DNA of 64,000 nucleotides, taken from positions 3,410,001 through 3,474,000 of the forward strand of contig JBANDB010000002.1 in assembly GCA_037576215.1 (NCBI GenBank). Reading direction: 5' to 3'. The notes under the pieces were generated by a model. It saw only the letters and a list, made by a program, of their open reading frames with translations, made no database searches and was not told where the DNA came from. The position numbers and the translations under genes were made by a program. Shown in pieces: positions 21,963 through 34,544 of the stretch (position 1 is its first letter; the number at the start of each line of letters is the position of its first letter). This DNA is from Armillaria gallica. Taxonomy: Eukaryota > Basidiomycota > Agaricomycetes > Agaricales > Physalacriaceae.

Positions 21963-22575
21963 TAACAATGAAAGTTCGCATAGTACGGGGCATTCCCTTC
22001 GGTGTCTTCGTCAGCATCAACCACTATCAGCATATTCTAAGACCACCAGGTCCGTGGATGTTACGGCGACTCATTTGCACGTTCCTTTGCGCTTGGCGAA
22101 GATCCAGAAGAACGCAAAAGTAAAGTGAGTCTAATGTGCATCACAATAGGGAACTCTCAACCCTTATCTTAAACTTCAGTGTGACGCGATAAAGCGAGAA
22201 TATGATTCCTTGGGGCTTACGGGGACCCTGGCTGCAGAGGAATGTCCAAACCAAATTGGGATAAGTAGTGTTCGCCGCCCTCGTGTCACTTGTGCAGAGG
22301 AGTAGTCAAGTGTGGGATGGTTAGTAGTCACTATTCAGATAACCTTTGCTACGATACACGTTGTGGCCTCTGTATCGCACTGGCCAAATCACCACAGTTA
22401 CGAAAGCAACGCATCCTCAGGTTCGAAATCAGAATAAAATTAAAAGCATCACAAGTATTATCCCTGTCCTCAGTACTGCAAACATTTGCCGGTCACAAGT
22501 ATAATGTCTATAAAGTTAAGCTAAGATTGTGCCGGAGATTATGAATGATGGGATGAGCGCCAGCGTCACCACCTC
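21963..22575. other. convergent intergenic region
   Basis: Between two converging genes. A GGTTCGAAATC stretch near 22421 resembles a tRNA B box, but no acceptor stem or A box could be fitted. Otherwise nothing seen. Confidence 0.45.
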
Positions 22576-25500
22576 CTAGTCAAGGTCCCATTGCATATGC
22601 TGCGCATACTCGCGAATATTGGAGACGAAATTCTCCTCCACCTCATGGCCTACACCCGTCGCCACCTTCAAAATGATTTCGTTCAAGCCCGTGGATCCGA
22701 GGATATCGACGTGGTCGCTCGTATTTGCTCCACCACGCGGTATCGATGGAACAGGCAGATGCGGTAGCTTAAAAACGACGATAAGAATTTGCAAGATGGA
22801 ACATGAAAAAGTCAGCTTACTTCAACTGTGGTGACCTTGATACCAGCCGGATTCCAACGTGGCCGTTTCCACCCCTCAACACACATGGCGCCGAGACTGA
22901 GAAGACTAACTGTTCCGTCGCCTTCCCCCATTTTGACACCGTTGCGAATCTAGATGTTATGTTGGTCCAAAACACCTATGTATAAGAGACATTAATGCTT
23001 GCCTTGGGACTTATAGTGTCGTTAGTATAATCCGCATCAATCCAGCTCTTCCTCGTCAAAGGCATATCTAGGGGGGTCGTGCGGTTACACATTCATTATC
23101 ATCAGGATTTATGCAGGTCGGGTTCAAGCCATCGACAGAGTTGCCGTCATGTTCATATGCGCCTCTTGCATACCTGCTGGGGTAATTAACAGCAGTTTTT
23201 AGATGGAATCATAATCACAAACCAATATGAACGCTAAATATCGTGACAATACCACTTAGTATGTCTATTGTAATAAGCTTAGAACCTAGTGACGTACCTC
23301 GGTTTCTTTCCCGTGTCCATAAACGCAATACATTTTCATGGACGGCGCATTGGGCAGTCTGGAGGCATAGGTCAATCGATAAAGTCGCTGCCTAAGTCCG
23401 AATGACGTACCTAACCTCAAGCGGATTCGACCACTTCGTATGATCGCCATCATTCCGCTTCAAGGTCGCTTCATCTCGTTCAATTCCGACGGAATAGTTG
23501 GTTGCCATCATTTTCTTTCGGGCTCTCAGTACATTGTGATATCAAGAGGCGTGAGATACGCACCTGGAAGGTTGCAGGGGTGTGTTGCAGGATCCAAGTT
23601 CCGGCTTGTTCAGAAGTCATGTTTCCTACACCGTCGTTATCCGCTGACAGCATCTGGGACTCCCGAAAAGCAATTAACTCTCCATGGGTATGTATTGAAT
23701 CGGACTGATCATCCGGTGCAAGGCAGATCATTCCCCCAGATTGCATCGCCACCCTACGGGGGTTTCAGATACAGAATGAGTACGCTGGCTTATCTTGATC
23801 ACCTTGATCCACATGCTAGCACTTCCAGCCCAAGAGAGAAACAATTTCTTGCGTTCTGCTCGTGAGAAAAACCGTTCAAGCACTATGAAATATAAGGACT
23901 TGCGAATTCATGATGGAAGCTATCAGCTCACCATAAGAACCGGCAGGGTTCATTTGTACGGTGTCTTTCATTTCACCGGACAGAAACGCAGCCATTGCCT
24001 TTGCCTGTAAGACATTATCACTTATGTGGTAATACATAACCGACAGTCTCCTTACCACTCCCTAAAGAATGCCATCAGTAAACAGAAAAAAATGCGCATA
24101 GAATCGTGCTTACAAGGTGAGTGCCTGCGATGGAAATGTAGGCCTCGATATGATCCTGCTCAACATCAACTTGTGCCCATCACGGAAAGGAGAGAACCAA
24201 CCTCAACCCAGGTGGGTCCACCTCCGCCGTGTTCGGGGGATTCTACCCATTTGAAGCTAGAAGCGAGGGGGGATGAGATTCGGTACAGGAAAGGAAGAAT
24301 ATCTTTCACGACATACAAGTACTAGATTGTGGAGCGGAAGTTAGTTGAAGTTGCATGAACGATTAAGAATCGTACAAGCATAACCTAAGAGATGGTCAAT
24401 GATTACGGATTTTTGTTGACGCACGGCGATGCCTACTGTGGCGCCCATTGAATGTGCTGCGATAACCGTCTTTTTCTTCTCCCTGAGCCTAAACAGAGAT
24501 GGTTTGCGTCCGTACAGCGGGAAAAAGAATTGGCGTACTTGAAACTCTCTATAACAGACTTGAGTCTTGAAAAATATCCATCCCGTTCCTCTAAATTGTA
24601 ATACGATAAGCGCCAGTCATACGGCGCTAGAAATAGGTTGTTGGTATCGTAATTTACGACGGCTAGGTTCTCCACAATTTTGGACCTGATGATCTCAGAA
24701 TGAGCTGAGAAGGGGAAAAACAGACTGGTAACGCACCAAATCCAGTATCCTTGAACAAAACTGCTAGCTGCATCTATACCTTGCGCGGCTCTTATTTTGG
24801 CACCAGGAGGATCAAGTCCGGTGATTGGATCAAGCATCATTGCCGCTATCCACTTTTCGCGGTTGAATGTGACTTGGCTCAACATATTGAACCCTCCCCA
24901 AAGCTTCTCGCGAAAGAAAGGACGATAGTCCGGAGAAGTAGACCATGACTCTAGTCCCTGTAAGTTTGCGTAAAGACATGGACATCGAAGAGATGCAGCA
25001 CGCTTACTGTTGAGATAACACCCGGAACGAGAATGACGGGAAATTCGGCTGACAATCCTCTTTCTGCCATCTTCTCCCCGACCTGGAATTCTCGCCCGTC
25101 ACGGTTGAACTTCCACAACTCAGGAATATTGCTTCGTAGTCGGATCCACTCGGCCTCAACTCGAGAAAAGTCGAAGTCTGGGAGAGCAGGGAGAGAAATA
25201 TCGTATTCATCCATGAAGAGCAGCAGCTGAGCATGCATCCCCTCAATATCCGTTCGATCAATCAAGGAAAAGCCAAGCAGAATGCCGACTACAGAAGGAT
25301 TGACGTCTAGGACAAGCAGGATGGCAGAAAGCACGTACAAAGTATGCCGAGAGAGAACAAAAACCTTCGTGTCGCAAAAAATGAATGTTTCTGTCCGCGT
25401 ACCGGTGAGACCCTGGAATTACATGACGATATCTGGGCTTACCCCTTCTCCATGCTTCAACCCTTTCACTTCTCTCTTCAGTTTCTTGCTGTCTTCGCGG

Positions 25501-25586
25501 AGTTGCTCCTCCGTTTGGTCTGATGTCGATTCATCCGAGGCCGAGTCGCTGACTTTCCGGGCTCTAGAGCGTTTCGTGAGTGCCAT
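22576..25586 (-). CDS. LRO1: phospholipid:diacylglycerol acyltransferase (PDAT)
   Basis: Makes triacylglycerol by moving an acyl chain from a phospholipid to diacylglycerol at the ER. Start MALTKRSRARKVSDSASDES; one predicted N-terminal membrane segment (TLYVLSAILLVLDVNPSVVG) matches Lro1 topology. Family blocks in order: EFPVILVPGVIST, LDPPGAKIRAAQGIDAA, LFLAPYDWRLSYYNLE, AAHSMGAT (Ser nucleophile), WVEDHIEAYISIAGTHLG, FLSWAGSASMW, APDDQSDSIHTHGE, GEGDGTVSLLSLG (Asp region) and TSDHVDILGSTGLNE (His). About a dozen short introns, one with a GC donor (22950-23002). Two one-base homopolymer shifts: CCCCC at 23733-23737 (one too many) and GGGGGG at 23071-23076 (one too few). As a conserved lipid gene it is expected to be intact, which supports sequence error. 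Confidence 0.88.
22950..23002 (-). other. GC-AG intron in the PDAT gene
   Basis: Donor GCAAGC follows CCCAAG; acceptor ATCTAG. Splicing joins TNDTISPK to IRNGVKMGEGDG, the conserved Asp region of PDAT. No GT donor nearby gives that product. Second GC-AG intron in the window. Confidence 0.6.
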
Positions 25587-26485
25587 GGGACGTCGTCGTC
25601 GTGGAAGGTGTCAACGAAATGAAGAGGAAGGAGCGAAGTTCATTAATTAGCCGCGACGGTGAATAATAGGCAAGTGACGGCAACATCCGAGAACAATGAC
25701 GACACATGTCTAAAATCGGCCCGATTATCCGTACTCCCTTTCTGACAAGCCAATTATCATTCCATTGTTTGAACAAACAATTACACATCGAGGATTTAAC
25801 GAGAAGAACAAACTAAAGGACGAAATTTTGTACAAAGCAAACGCGGCACTAAGCACGAATCGCGCGAATCGTTCAAGAGCGCCAGTGGCGTAGATGTTTC
25901 TCTATGGATACGAAAGTTGTTAAGGCGGGTAGAAGATCTTTTGATTTTCAATCCCTCCGGCTCAATAAAGATCAGCGGAACCGACAATGCAGGGCTCAGG
26001 AGGATCTCATCCAAGTCTTCGCGATTCTGTCTTCGCTGTTCCAGCCAAGTTTCATCCCTGTCAACACGAAACATTAGTTGTTGATCCAGACGTCCAAGAA
26101 TAACTTGAAGACGCCTTAAGAGCGCAATCGTGTACCGGAGATGGTGTATGAACGAAAGGACTCGGAGTCGACCATGTGCTACGGTTAACGAAACAGTCCT
26201 TTTCAGGACGACAAAAAGTCCCGGTAGGAACAACCTCCGGATTGCGTCAATGGTAGATTACAGATACGTTCGCTACAGTACTTTTATGTGAATCTGATTT
26301 GGCATTATCATGCAATAGATATCTGGGGCCCCAAAGTGAGAGGGGACATATACAAAAATAAGTAAGTAGCACAATACACGGTAGCGTAAATCTGAGAGGA
26401 GCGTCTGTCGAAGAGGAGGTAATTCCTTCGTAAAGCAAAATATGAACAAGATTTTTAAAAAACGTGACGGTCTAAACGATCTACG
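25587..26485. other. intergenic with a weak minus-strand open frame
   Basis: About 0.9 kb between the Bud4-like stop and the PDAT start. A minus-strand frame at 25796-26233 runs 145 codons with basic helical and charged segments (RDETWLEQRRQNREDLDEIL) that look protein-like, but it lacks an upstream ATG in the same exon and I cannot link it to other exons. It may be a small gene or long 3' UTR. Confidence 0.4.
25796..26233 (-). CDS. possible small hypothetical protein or exon
   Basis: Open frame with mixed charged and hydrophobic residues; the first in-frame ATG begins MFRVDRDETWLEQRRQ. No recognised domain. The reading frame could be an exon of an unseen gene. Low confidence because no splice partner or homology is visible. 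Confidence 0.2.
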   Translation of the reverse strand: MFLPGLFVVLKRTVSLTVAHGRLRVLSFIHHLRYTIALLRRLQVILGRLDQQLMFRVDRDETWLEQRRQNREDLDEILLSPALSVPLIFIEPEGLKIKRSSTRLNNFRIHRETSTPLALLNDSRDSCLVPRLLCTKFRPLVCSSR

Positions 26486-29400
26486 TTACGTCGAAGTCTT
26501 TGAAGATGGCGGGTGGGTCGATGGAGCTGAGCCGTTCTTAGCCTTCTTTAGTTCTTCCTGACGCTGCCAGAGCAGCTCAGCCCAAAGAGGGTGAGGCGGT
26601 ATGTGACCAACAAGGGCGCGGAGTACATCCAACCTAATAAGACATAAGCAGGACGCCACAAATGTCGGAAAAGAAGCTCATACCATCGTGCCTTTTCTTC
26701 GTCTGTATCAGCGAAGAATGCAATCTCATCGTCAGGGAAAATCAAACGAAATGAGCGCTCCACCCCATACATTCCATCATACTCATCGGCATATCGACTA
26801 CGGGCACCAGGACTTAGCGCTTTCTCCTTCGGTTGATCATCTTCAATAGCTGTCGCTTTCTTAAGGTCAATGGTCGCAGTCACTCTCTTTGTGACGTTAT
26901 TGAAAGCGACGAGGTTGGATCCTATAACCCGAAGCTGTCGACGGCGCCATGACTGGAAAAGAAATTCAGCAGATACACACCAAATTTAGCAGAACACTGA
27001 CACTACAATCTCCTCCGCTTTGTGTGAGAGTACCCTCAAAGTAGGTTACCTTGTGCCAGTTGATATGGCGCAAGCCGCGGTGACATTCTTCAAGACTTTG
27101 CGGTAGTTGATCCGGTGTGACGCCGGGCAGTGGTGGCAATCTGAAAATCTGCAGCACTATTTCCCCGACTTGTAACGTTGAGACCTTATTGCCAGGCTCT
27201 AGACGCTGTCCGATCAATGGAAACGCAGTCTCGAATAGTCTAGTATCACAACGGTGGGCAACATCTTTGAACGCAATGAACGCCCGCGCAAGAGTCCCGT
27301 CCGGCTTCAGGTAGCGCGCGAGGTTCTCAGCAAGTCGTCGCGGCGCTGGTGCAACAGGCGCCTGCACGGCAGCGGGAACAGGATGCTTCAGTTTCTCTTT
27401 CGGCTTTTTTGGAGACGATGAGAAGAAACTACGCATGCCTGTCTTTGAGGATGTATGAGTGATGACAGGCGGTGGAGCTACAACTTGAGGGGAAGGTGGT
27501 GGTACGACGGCATTAAACTGAGCGATAATATGAGGGTCCCGACGAATCTTTAAGGTGAGCGTGAATTCCAGTTTGCTATGCTCAATTCTGCAACAAGGAT
27601 CAGACTGGGTTCAAATAATAGTATGCTAGACTTACAGTTCAAATTCTTGGTTGATGACACTATCCGTGGTAAATTTGCACTCGGGCGTTGTGACAAAATG
27701 TATACCGTTGTTCAGAGTGCAGGATACCGCTGTCGGTTCCTTCGGCATCGGCACCCGAATACCGCGCAATGCCAAGACTACCAAAATCATCCATGAGCAC
27801 AGGATCTACGAGCCCATTGGGTCCGTACCTTTCACGAATACCTTCCCATACGCTTTTCCTGGTTTCTCCTGGGCTCGGTATTCTTTAATTTGTTTCGCGT
27901 ACTCATTCTGTGCACAATATGAATGGTAGGCGAATCTCAGTTCGAAGACAACTTACCATATCCGACGGCCTCCTCACTGGCCGCCATGCCTTTCCAGCAT
28001 TCACATCACCTGGGCCAGCCATATGTGAATCTGACGACGCGTAGATAGTCCCTTCGTGTTGTCGGACATGATATTTCTATAGTAGCATTATCAGCATGGT
28101 GCAGAAAGACGTGGCAAAGAACATACGCTCTTACTGGGTCCCTCTAACTTCTTCAACTCCTTCTCAATGCTGTCAGCAAGCGGGTCATCGCTCGTGGGTG
28201 ACACAACATCTAGTAGTTTTCCGTCGGAACCCGCCGCTTCCCCCGAATACCTTCGACATCTCCAGTGCTTCGGCTGCGCCTCCTACTGGGTCTTCCCGTA
28301 GTGACTGTTAGGTGATCGTCTCGTCGCGCTGCACGACTCAAAAACTCTTCCTCTTCCTCCTCTTCCATCCTTCTCATCTCGCGTCGTTTCTCTAATATCA
28401 TGGCCTCACGAGAGCGTATGTTATCCTTAGGCGGAAGGGGCGGAGGATCGGAACATGCTGAAGATCCGCTGACACTTCTGCTAACCACCCCACTACCAGG
28501 ACCATTGACGACCAGTGCGGAATCTGTGGCAGCCCTTTCCATGAGCCGAGGTTTGGCCGGTGACGCCTCAGTGTCGGTGTGCTCTTCGGATGCGTAAGAA
28601 GCGTCCCCGTCTTCTGTCATCGTAAGGTCATCTTGTTCTACTTGATGGCCTGCAACGTCGTCCAGCAGCCGATCTAGTGCACTTCGCATATCCATATCAA
28701 CGTCCACGGATGCAACTTGGGTCCTGGCTGTACTTTTTGTCGGCAGATCCTCGCGGGTGGGTGTTGATTCCGACTGAGACGATAAAGGGATATCCGTGTC
28801 ATCCAGATCCATGTCGTCAAGCCCAAGCCCTCCCAATCCGAACTTGCTTCCAAAATCAAATTTCAGCCTCTGCCCATTCTCTGCAGGCTTTAACATCCCA
28901 AACTCTTCATGAGCGACCGATGGCTCCTCATGATATTCGGAGCTGGCAATGCCGATGGCGCCCACAATCATCTTCTCCGCAGTCTGAATGATGGCTGTTT
29001 CTGCACTAGTAGCACTGGCGTCTGTCATCGCAGTCATGATTGAAGTAGTATCACGGTCCTTCTCCTCATTTTGCCGTCTGTCATCGGTGTGACTTCTTGA
29101 GGAGTTAAGGCTCCCATGAGGGCTATCTGCCGGGTCTGCCTTATCGGAGGATAGCGGACTTGCGACGTCGACAGCCTCATAGACATCCACTGGTTGTGGA
29201 CTGTCGTCACGCAGAGGGCTATCGACAGGACGAGGACTCTCGGTAGCACCTGAGATGTCGGCAGCAGTGATGAGTGGACTATCCGTGAAGCTGTGGCGGG
29301 GGCTATCCAGGGAACGTGGCCTATCAAAAAGTCGTGGACTGTTTGCTGGGCTCGGACTACCTGTGTTAAGCTGTCGACTAAGACGCTTTTGAATATCCTC

Positions 29401-31211
29401 TCTGCTGATGCGAGGTCGTAGGTGGCTAGAAGTAAGGGTTTCGACGCTGGAAGCAGGATGCACCGTAGGGGACGATGTGTGATGCATGCCTGCAGACGTT
29501 GGGATGGGTGGCAAAGGTGACCGTCGTGCCGGGCTAGGTGAAAATGCCGAAGGAGAACTTCGCACTGAATCATTAAGTGCGGACTTAGGTTCTTCGGGTA
29601 GTAGCGTCTATACATAATATGAAATGAACTTGAGAAGCAAATAAAGGTCATATCGGCAACGTACGTTGTGGGTTTTCAACGCTGCCTCCATTGTGCTGTC
29701 ATTGACATCTGATACTGGTAGCGATACATTCACCGGATCCTCTTGGCTATCGTCTCTAACTGGAAGGGATACGTCCTTCAGACTTGGCAGAGCGAATTGA
29801 TCAGGACCGGTCGTTTCTGGTTGGGCCGGAGAACCTAAGAGAGTACGTCAGCGGAATACTGGAGAATGGTATAAGGTGCCGTACCAGAATGCCTGGAAAC
29901 TGAAGTACGAGGGCTAGAGTGATGCTTCGTTGGAGAGGGCGATTCGGGGTGCATCTGTATGTCTTCATCGCCGTCTCCGTATTTGTCAGAGTCACTGCGC
30001 GTAAAAGAATCGCGTCTGGGTGGGGTTGCGGGCGTTCGTTGTGACGGGGTAGCAGGAGACTGTGAAGCAGAACGCAGCGTCGACAAAGGATCGAAGGGAA
30101 TCCCATTAGGTGGTGTGGCCTCCTGGTGATGGTGAACAGCTCTTTCAACATGATGAGAGCGGCCAAAAGGAACTCCATCCTCGGTGTCAAGATCGGTAGG
30201 TATGTCAGCACCGTGACGTGGTGGAGTGCTTGTCTGGCGAGATCCAAACATTGCGTCGACTAAACCAGTGATACTAGTATCAGGATCTAGTTCCAGCTTG
30301 TGACCAGAGTCAGAAATCTCAATACTTTCGTACGAGTCATCCGGCTGTTCATCGACCTCACCGCTGTGGTCCATCCCTTGGAAGAAAGGGTCGACATCGC
30401 CCGCACCGTCATAATCACCCTCAAAACCTTCATGGTCGGAATAGTCACTCCCCAGAGCATCGTCACTGATGTCCTCTTCTTCACGGTCAAACTCGACAAC
30501 GTCGCAACGTTCGTCGAAGGTAACGGTTTTCCTTCGTTCTCGCCGTCCGCTTAGTCGCGGACCGTGCAAACGCCGCGAAACAAGGGACGAGCGAGCAGGG
30601 GAAGCACCGCTTGGGAGAGGCACCGGGATTCTAGACGGCGAGGCTGGATATGTGGGAGGGGGCTGGAGAACGACGGGTTCCGGTTGGTATTCTGAAGTGG
30701 CAGGTTCCTCTGGGCTTGATGTGTGCAAGAAAGGGCTTTTCTTAACTGACTCTTTGTTGATAAGCCCTTGAAAGGTCTTGGACTGACGCCTTTCCCTCTT
30801 CAAAGCAAACGGGCGTTCGTTCTCCGTCTCCGATTGGTCGTGCATGGACGTAGGCCTGGGACGTTTTTCTCCAGATACACGACGAGGCGAAGACGAGGCC
30901 TCGGGAGCGGCACTGCGGGAAGGAGTCGAAGGCATAGGAAGTTGTGACTTGAAGGGAGATTTGGAAACAAGGTTGTTGTTACGAAGATGGCGGTAGCTCG
31001 ATGAAGAACGACGAGCAAGGTCCGGCATCGGGGGCCGAACAGGATTTTCACGCTTTGAAAAGCGCAGAGGGGACGTCTTTGTTCCTTTTCCGTTGGTGGC
31101 ATCGGACGGACTCCATCCCATGCCTGATTCCCTCAAAATAGACGACTTGACGGGATCTGGCGAATTTGAGAGCAACTTGTCCCTCAAGGGAGACGCTTTG
31201 TGCCCGTTCAT
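26486..31211 (-). CDS. BUD4: Bud4/anillin-like septum protein with AHD and PH domain
   Basis: Scaffold that links septins to bud-neck or septum sites. Start MNGHKASPLRDKLLSNSPD; about 1,450 residues. The first two thirds are disordered, rich in Ser/Pro/Asp with many SP sites. The last third holds an anillin-homology region (GKAYGKVFVKV through FTLTLKIRRDP and a RRLAENLARYLKPDGTLA segment) followed by a PH domain (YFEGTLTQSGGDC, WRRRQLRVIGSNLVAFN, FRLIFPDDEIAFFADTDEEK) and a short tail. The architecture and order match Bud4/Mid2-type proteins. Near the N terminus are a SILK-like motif (SSILR, residues 23-27) and an RVxF-like motif (KTVTF, about residue 227), together suggestive of PP1 docking. 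One frame shift at CCCCC 28240-28244 (one base short). It shares a 0.8 kb divergent region with the next gene. Confidence 0.82.
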
Positions 31212-31997
31212 CGTTTCCTGCGGCGACGATACGGTAGGGATTGGTGGGAAGGCGAGAGCGACCTGGGTCGGTGGTTGTTGGGGACAAAGATGACAGTGGC
31301 TGCTAAACAAACATTTGCGTGGGAAATATGCCTTCAAGCAGAGCGCGACACAACACGTGATCGAATCAACTGCGGTGCCTCGCGGTCCGAATGCCGAAAC
31401 TTCCCCTTTTGGGAAGTGAACGTTGAGGCCCATCACCATCATTCAAATCATCGAAAAGTCAATCATCGAAGCCACCAACGTCACCCGCATCGCCGCGACT
31501 GTCGGATTCTGTCTTTTTCTGCATTCTTGTCTGTCACTGGTAACGTACCTCGAAGAGCCGCTTTACAAGCATATTTGGCGCGTCATTGTTTACAGCCAAG
31601 AACACTGACCTTGCGGCACGACGCTCCGGGCGGAATTGTTGCGCTATTTTTGACATGAGCGTCTCATCCTTAGACTCACACTGAAACAAGCTTCGCAGCT
31701 TTACCTCTCCTGGCCCGGGGAGGGAAGGGCATTTCGGCTTGACAGAACAGCCTCACTCAGTGTTTTCTGCGCTGTATATACAGTACTTATTTTCGAATCG
31801 GGGCGCGACTCTACCATTTCTGGCGGCTTCTGTCTCAGTCGGGAATACTCATGAGCGGATAAAACATGCGGGCGATGCTTTTATGGGTATTAATACAGTG
31901 GGCGCTCCTCCTATTGCCCCACCAAATGCTGTGGGCATGTTTCGCTTCCATAATATAGATCCTCACTACCTTGCGCCAATCGTTTGATCTGTTCGCC
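31212..31997. promoter_or_regulatory. divergent promoter region
   Basis: 786 bp between the starts of the Bud4-like gene and the aspartic-protease-like gene. Open frames inside it show no family resemblance. No specific motif identified. Confidence 0.4.
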
Positions 31998-34027
31998 ATG
32001 AGTATCTTTCTAGCGGGTCTTTTTCTCTGTCACATACCAACTTTTGCTTTGTCTGCACTCTACCCACGCGATAATCAGCCACTTCAGCCTGTACACATTC
32101 CCCTTTCGCTCAGCAATCAACAGTATGTCATGAATGTGGCCATGGTACGTCCGGCTTTACTGTCGCCGCTAGTCAACTTCGCATGCTCATATACTTGCTT
32201 ATCTCTCAAGTCATCGGGACCTCAAGTTCAGAATCTGCCTTTCGTGTTGTCGACAGCGACAGGCTATACATTGGTAGCCGGTACATCTTGCGATTCATGT
32301 GGTTCAAATGTGTATGTGACCAACACTTCATATCCAGAGAAAGCTTAACACTGCTTCAGATACAATATCAGTGCTTCTACCTCTGCCCATCAGCTACCTC
32401 AAAGCCAGGACATATCAATGTGGGCTGGCTCCACCAGTGGCTCGCTCATAACAGAAGATTGTAGCCTCAAGCAAGGGAATGGCTCACCGTGGAAGTACAC
32501 GAATCAAACAAGTCAGTCTTCCAGGCTGATTCCATTTCTGATTCCGTCTTATCGTGGTTTACTCGTAGTTCTTGTGGCGAATCAATCCCAAACGATCGTG
32601 CCGTCATCCGGGTTCTCTGGTGTGGTAGGTTTGGGAAGTAATGCACGTATGAACATCTCCTTTGTGTCACTCAACGTGATCACTCATTGCAATGCAGGAG
32701 ATGGGAACTTCGGGGCAAGTTTTGCAGGCAACTGGCTTTCCCAACACCCAACGCGGGACAATTTTACTTATGCGTTCGCACTTGACTCACCCCATTCGGG
32801 TACAAACGGAGGCATGCTTCACTTGTTAGCTCAAGACAGTTCTGCTTTCAAAGGTGACGTAACTTGGAAACCGATGTCGGACTTCAACTCGAGTTCCACC
32901 AATTCGGACTGGTCCGTCAATATGGACGGATGGTCATTTGAAAGTGGCGATAGTGGGAAGCTATCACAGAATGGGGATCTAGTGGCCGTACTGGATCCCT
33001 TCTTTGCGACGATACGCTTCCCACAGGCACAAGCGCGATCAATATGTGAGTTCTTGCACAACAGATTTAATAAACAAGGATATTAATTCTTGATGCAAGA
33101 TTCGTCTTTGAATGGAGCTACTACCTATTCAAATTCATCGGAGACTATCACTTGGGTGGTTCCATGCGATACGAAGATGACTTTTACCTTCACATTCGGG
33201 AACTTCGTTGCAACTCTCGATCAAACATCATTACTGAGAAAGAATCAGCAAGGGCAATGCATCAGCTATGTAGAGGCATGGACAGACCCTAATGTCAGCG
33301 AATATGTCCTTGGCGCTAGCTTTATCTCAGCCGTCTATCTGTAAGACGTGTTTATTTGCTATTAAGAACATACTAAAACCGTTACTTCTACAGCATCTTC
33401 ACATTGTCTGGTGCTTCAGGCGGATCTGTCGGTATGGCTTCTCGCGCCAATTCTTCAAAGATGTCGGCAGGAACAATTGTCGCCATCGTTATGAGCACAT
33501 TGGCATTCACCATTGCTCTGGTAGTCGCAGCGATACTGGTCTACCGCTGGTGGAAGAAGCGACGATCGCCGGAATTGTCACCCAAGGAAGATAATAGCCA
33601 CCATCACATTCCCCGAGTCATCCCTTACTTTTCTACCGATCTCACGAGTGAAGCTACTGCACTCATGCCAATGTCACCTCCTACACCACCCCAGGACCAC
33701 AGGGCATCCGCACCATACTCTTACAGACCTGAATCTCAAACTCACGCAAGTTTCGGTACTGGAGGGGAGTCGTACACCCATATACCGATTCATCGATATA
33801 TGATGAGGCAAACCTTCTTGGGACCCCACCTCCATATGGGGGTTCCCAATTTCCCATTTTCTATCGACCGGTTCACGTTGTTTCTGTCAGTCCTCCTACG
33901 GACAGAAAAGGTGTATCCCGAGAAAGTTCCTAAACAATATAAATGTCGGACTTTTGTCTCTATCTGTATCTGTCGTCATATCTACGAGGCAGGAGCAAGT
34001 CTCGAAGTCGCCATGTTTCTGCTGTAA
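31998..34027 (+). CDS. aspartic-protease-like membrane protein lacking the first catalytic Asp
   Basis: Pepsin-fold relative with a secretion signal (MSIFLAGLFLCHIPTFALSA), a lumenal or extracellular region rich in N-glycosylation sites, one transmembrane helix (TIVAIVMSTLAFTIALVVAA, about 33480-33545) and a basic then Ser/Pro-rich cytoplasmic tail. The position of the first DTG reads STA (Ser codon 32250-32252, in FVLSTATGY), and the second reads DPF (Asp 32994-32996, in VLDPFFATIRFP). One catalytic Asp is therefore lost and both DTG turns are altered, so proteolysis is not expected. The fold is supported by GFSGVVGLGS, a typical flap-region neighbour. Introns are short and GT-AG. The C-terminal end is uncertain: a frame change near 33800 would give an alternative tail ending near 33945. 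Function unknown; a binding or sensing role is possible. Confidence 0.6.
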
Positions 34028-34544
34028 TAGAATGCAGTGGCGTTCACGTTGAATCAGTCTCGACAGTCAACACGCAGTTGCAGTTGATCCGTCTAGACGT
34101 AGCAGAAGGGACATATGGAAGAATATTTTGCCTAAGTCAGAAATATTCAGAGACACGGTCGATGTTATCTAGTCTAGCGAGCGCTCTGATGAAACATGCG
34201 TTTACCCTGAACGTTAGCAATGTTCTGCTGAAACTTGAAAGTTCCGGGCTAGTTCAGACTCCTTTAATCGCGTGAACTTCTGGCCGTGTAAGTAAAATTC
34301 ACGATGGTCATTGTGAACATGGTAAATGTTCCTGACCTTCAAGGAGAATTGAACTGCGCATTTCGACGAGGAACAGAAATGCCGACTTCCGGTTGACCGG
34401 GGAACGGAGGCGTCCTCGAAAGATCGTCACTGACGTGGCACGTGGGAGTCCTGCTCCTGAGCCGACCTATTACAGTGCTGGCAAAATGATCATATGCTGT
34501 AGCGTCTTCTTCTCGACCTCCATCATCCTCACACTCTTTTCTTT
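34028..34544. other. intergenic
   Basis: Promoter side of the glycosyltransferase gene. No feature beyond short random frames. Confidence 0.45.

Noticed and set aside
22400..22450. tRNA gene suggested by GGTTCGAAATC
   Set aside because: No acceptor stem, A box or anticodon arm can be folded around it.
28400..28991. Plus-strand open frames within the Bud4 region
   Set aside because: Antisense to a Ser/Pro-rich coding region; no start context or splice partners.
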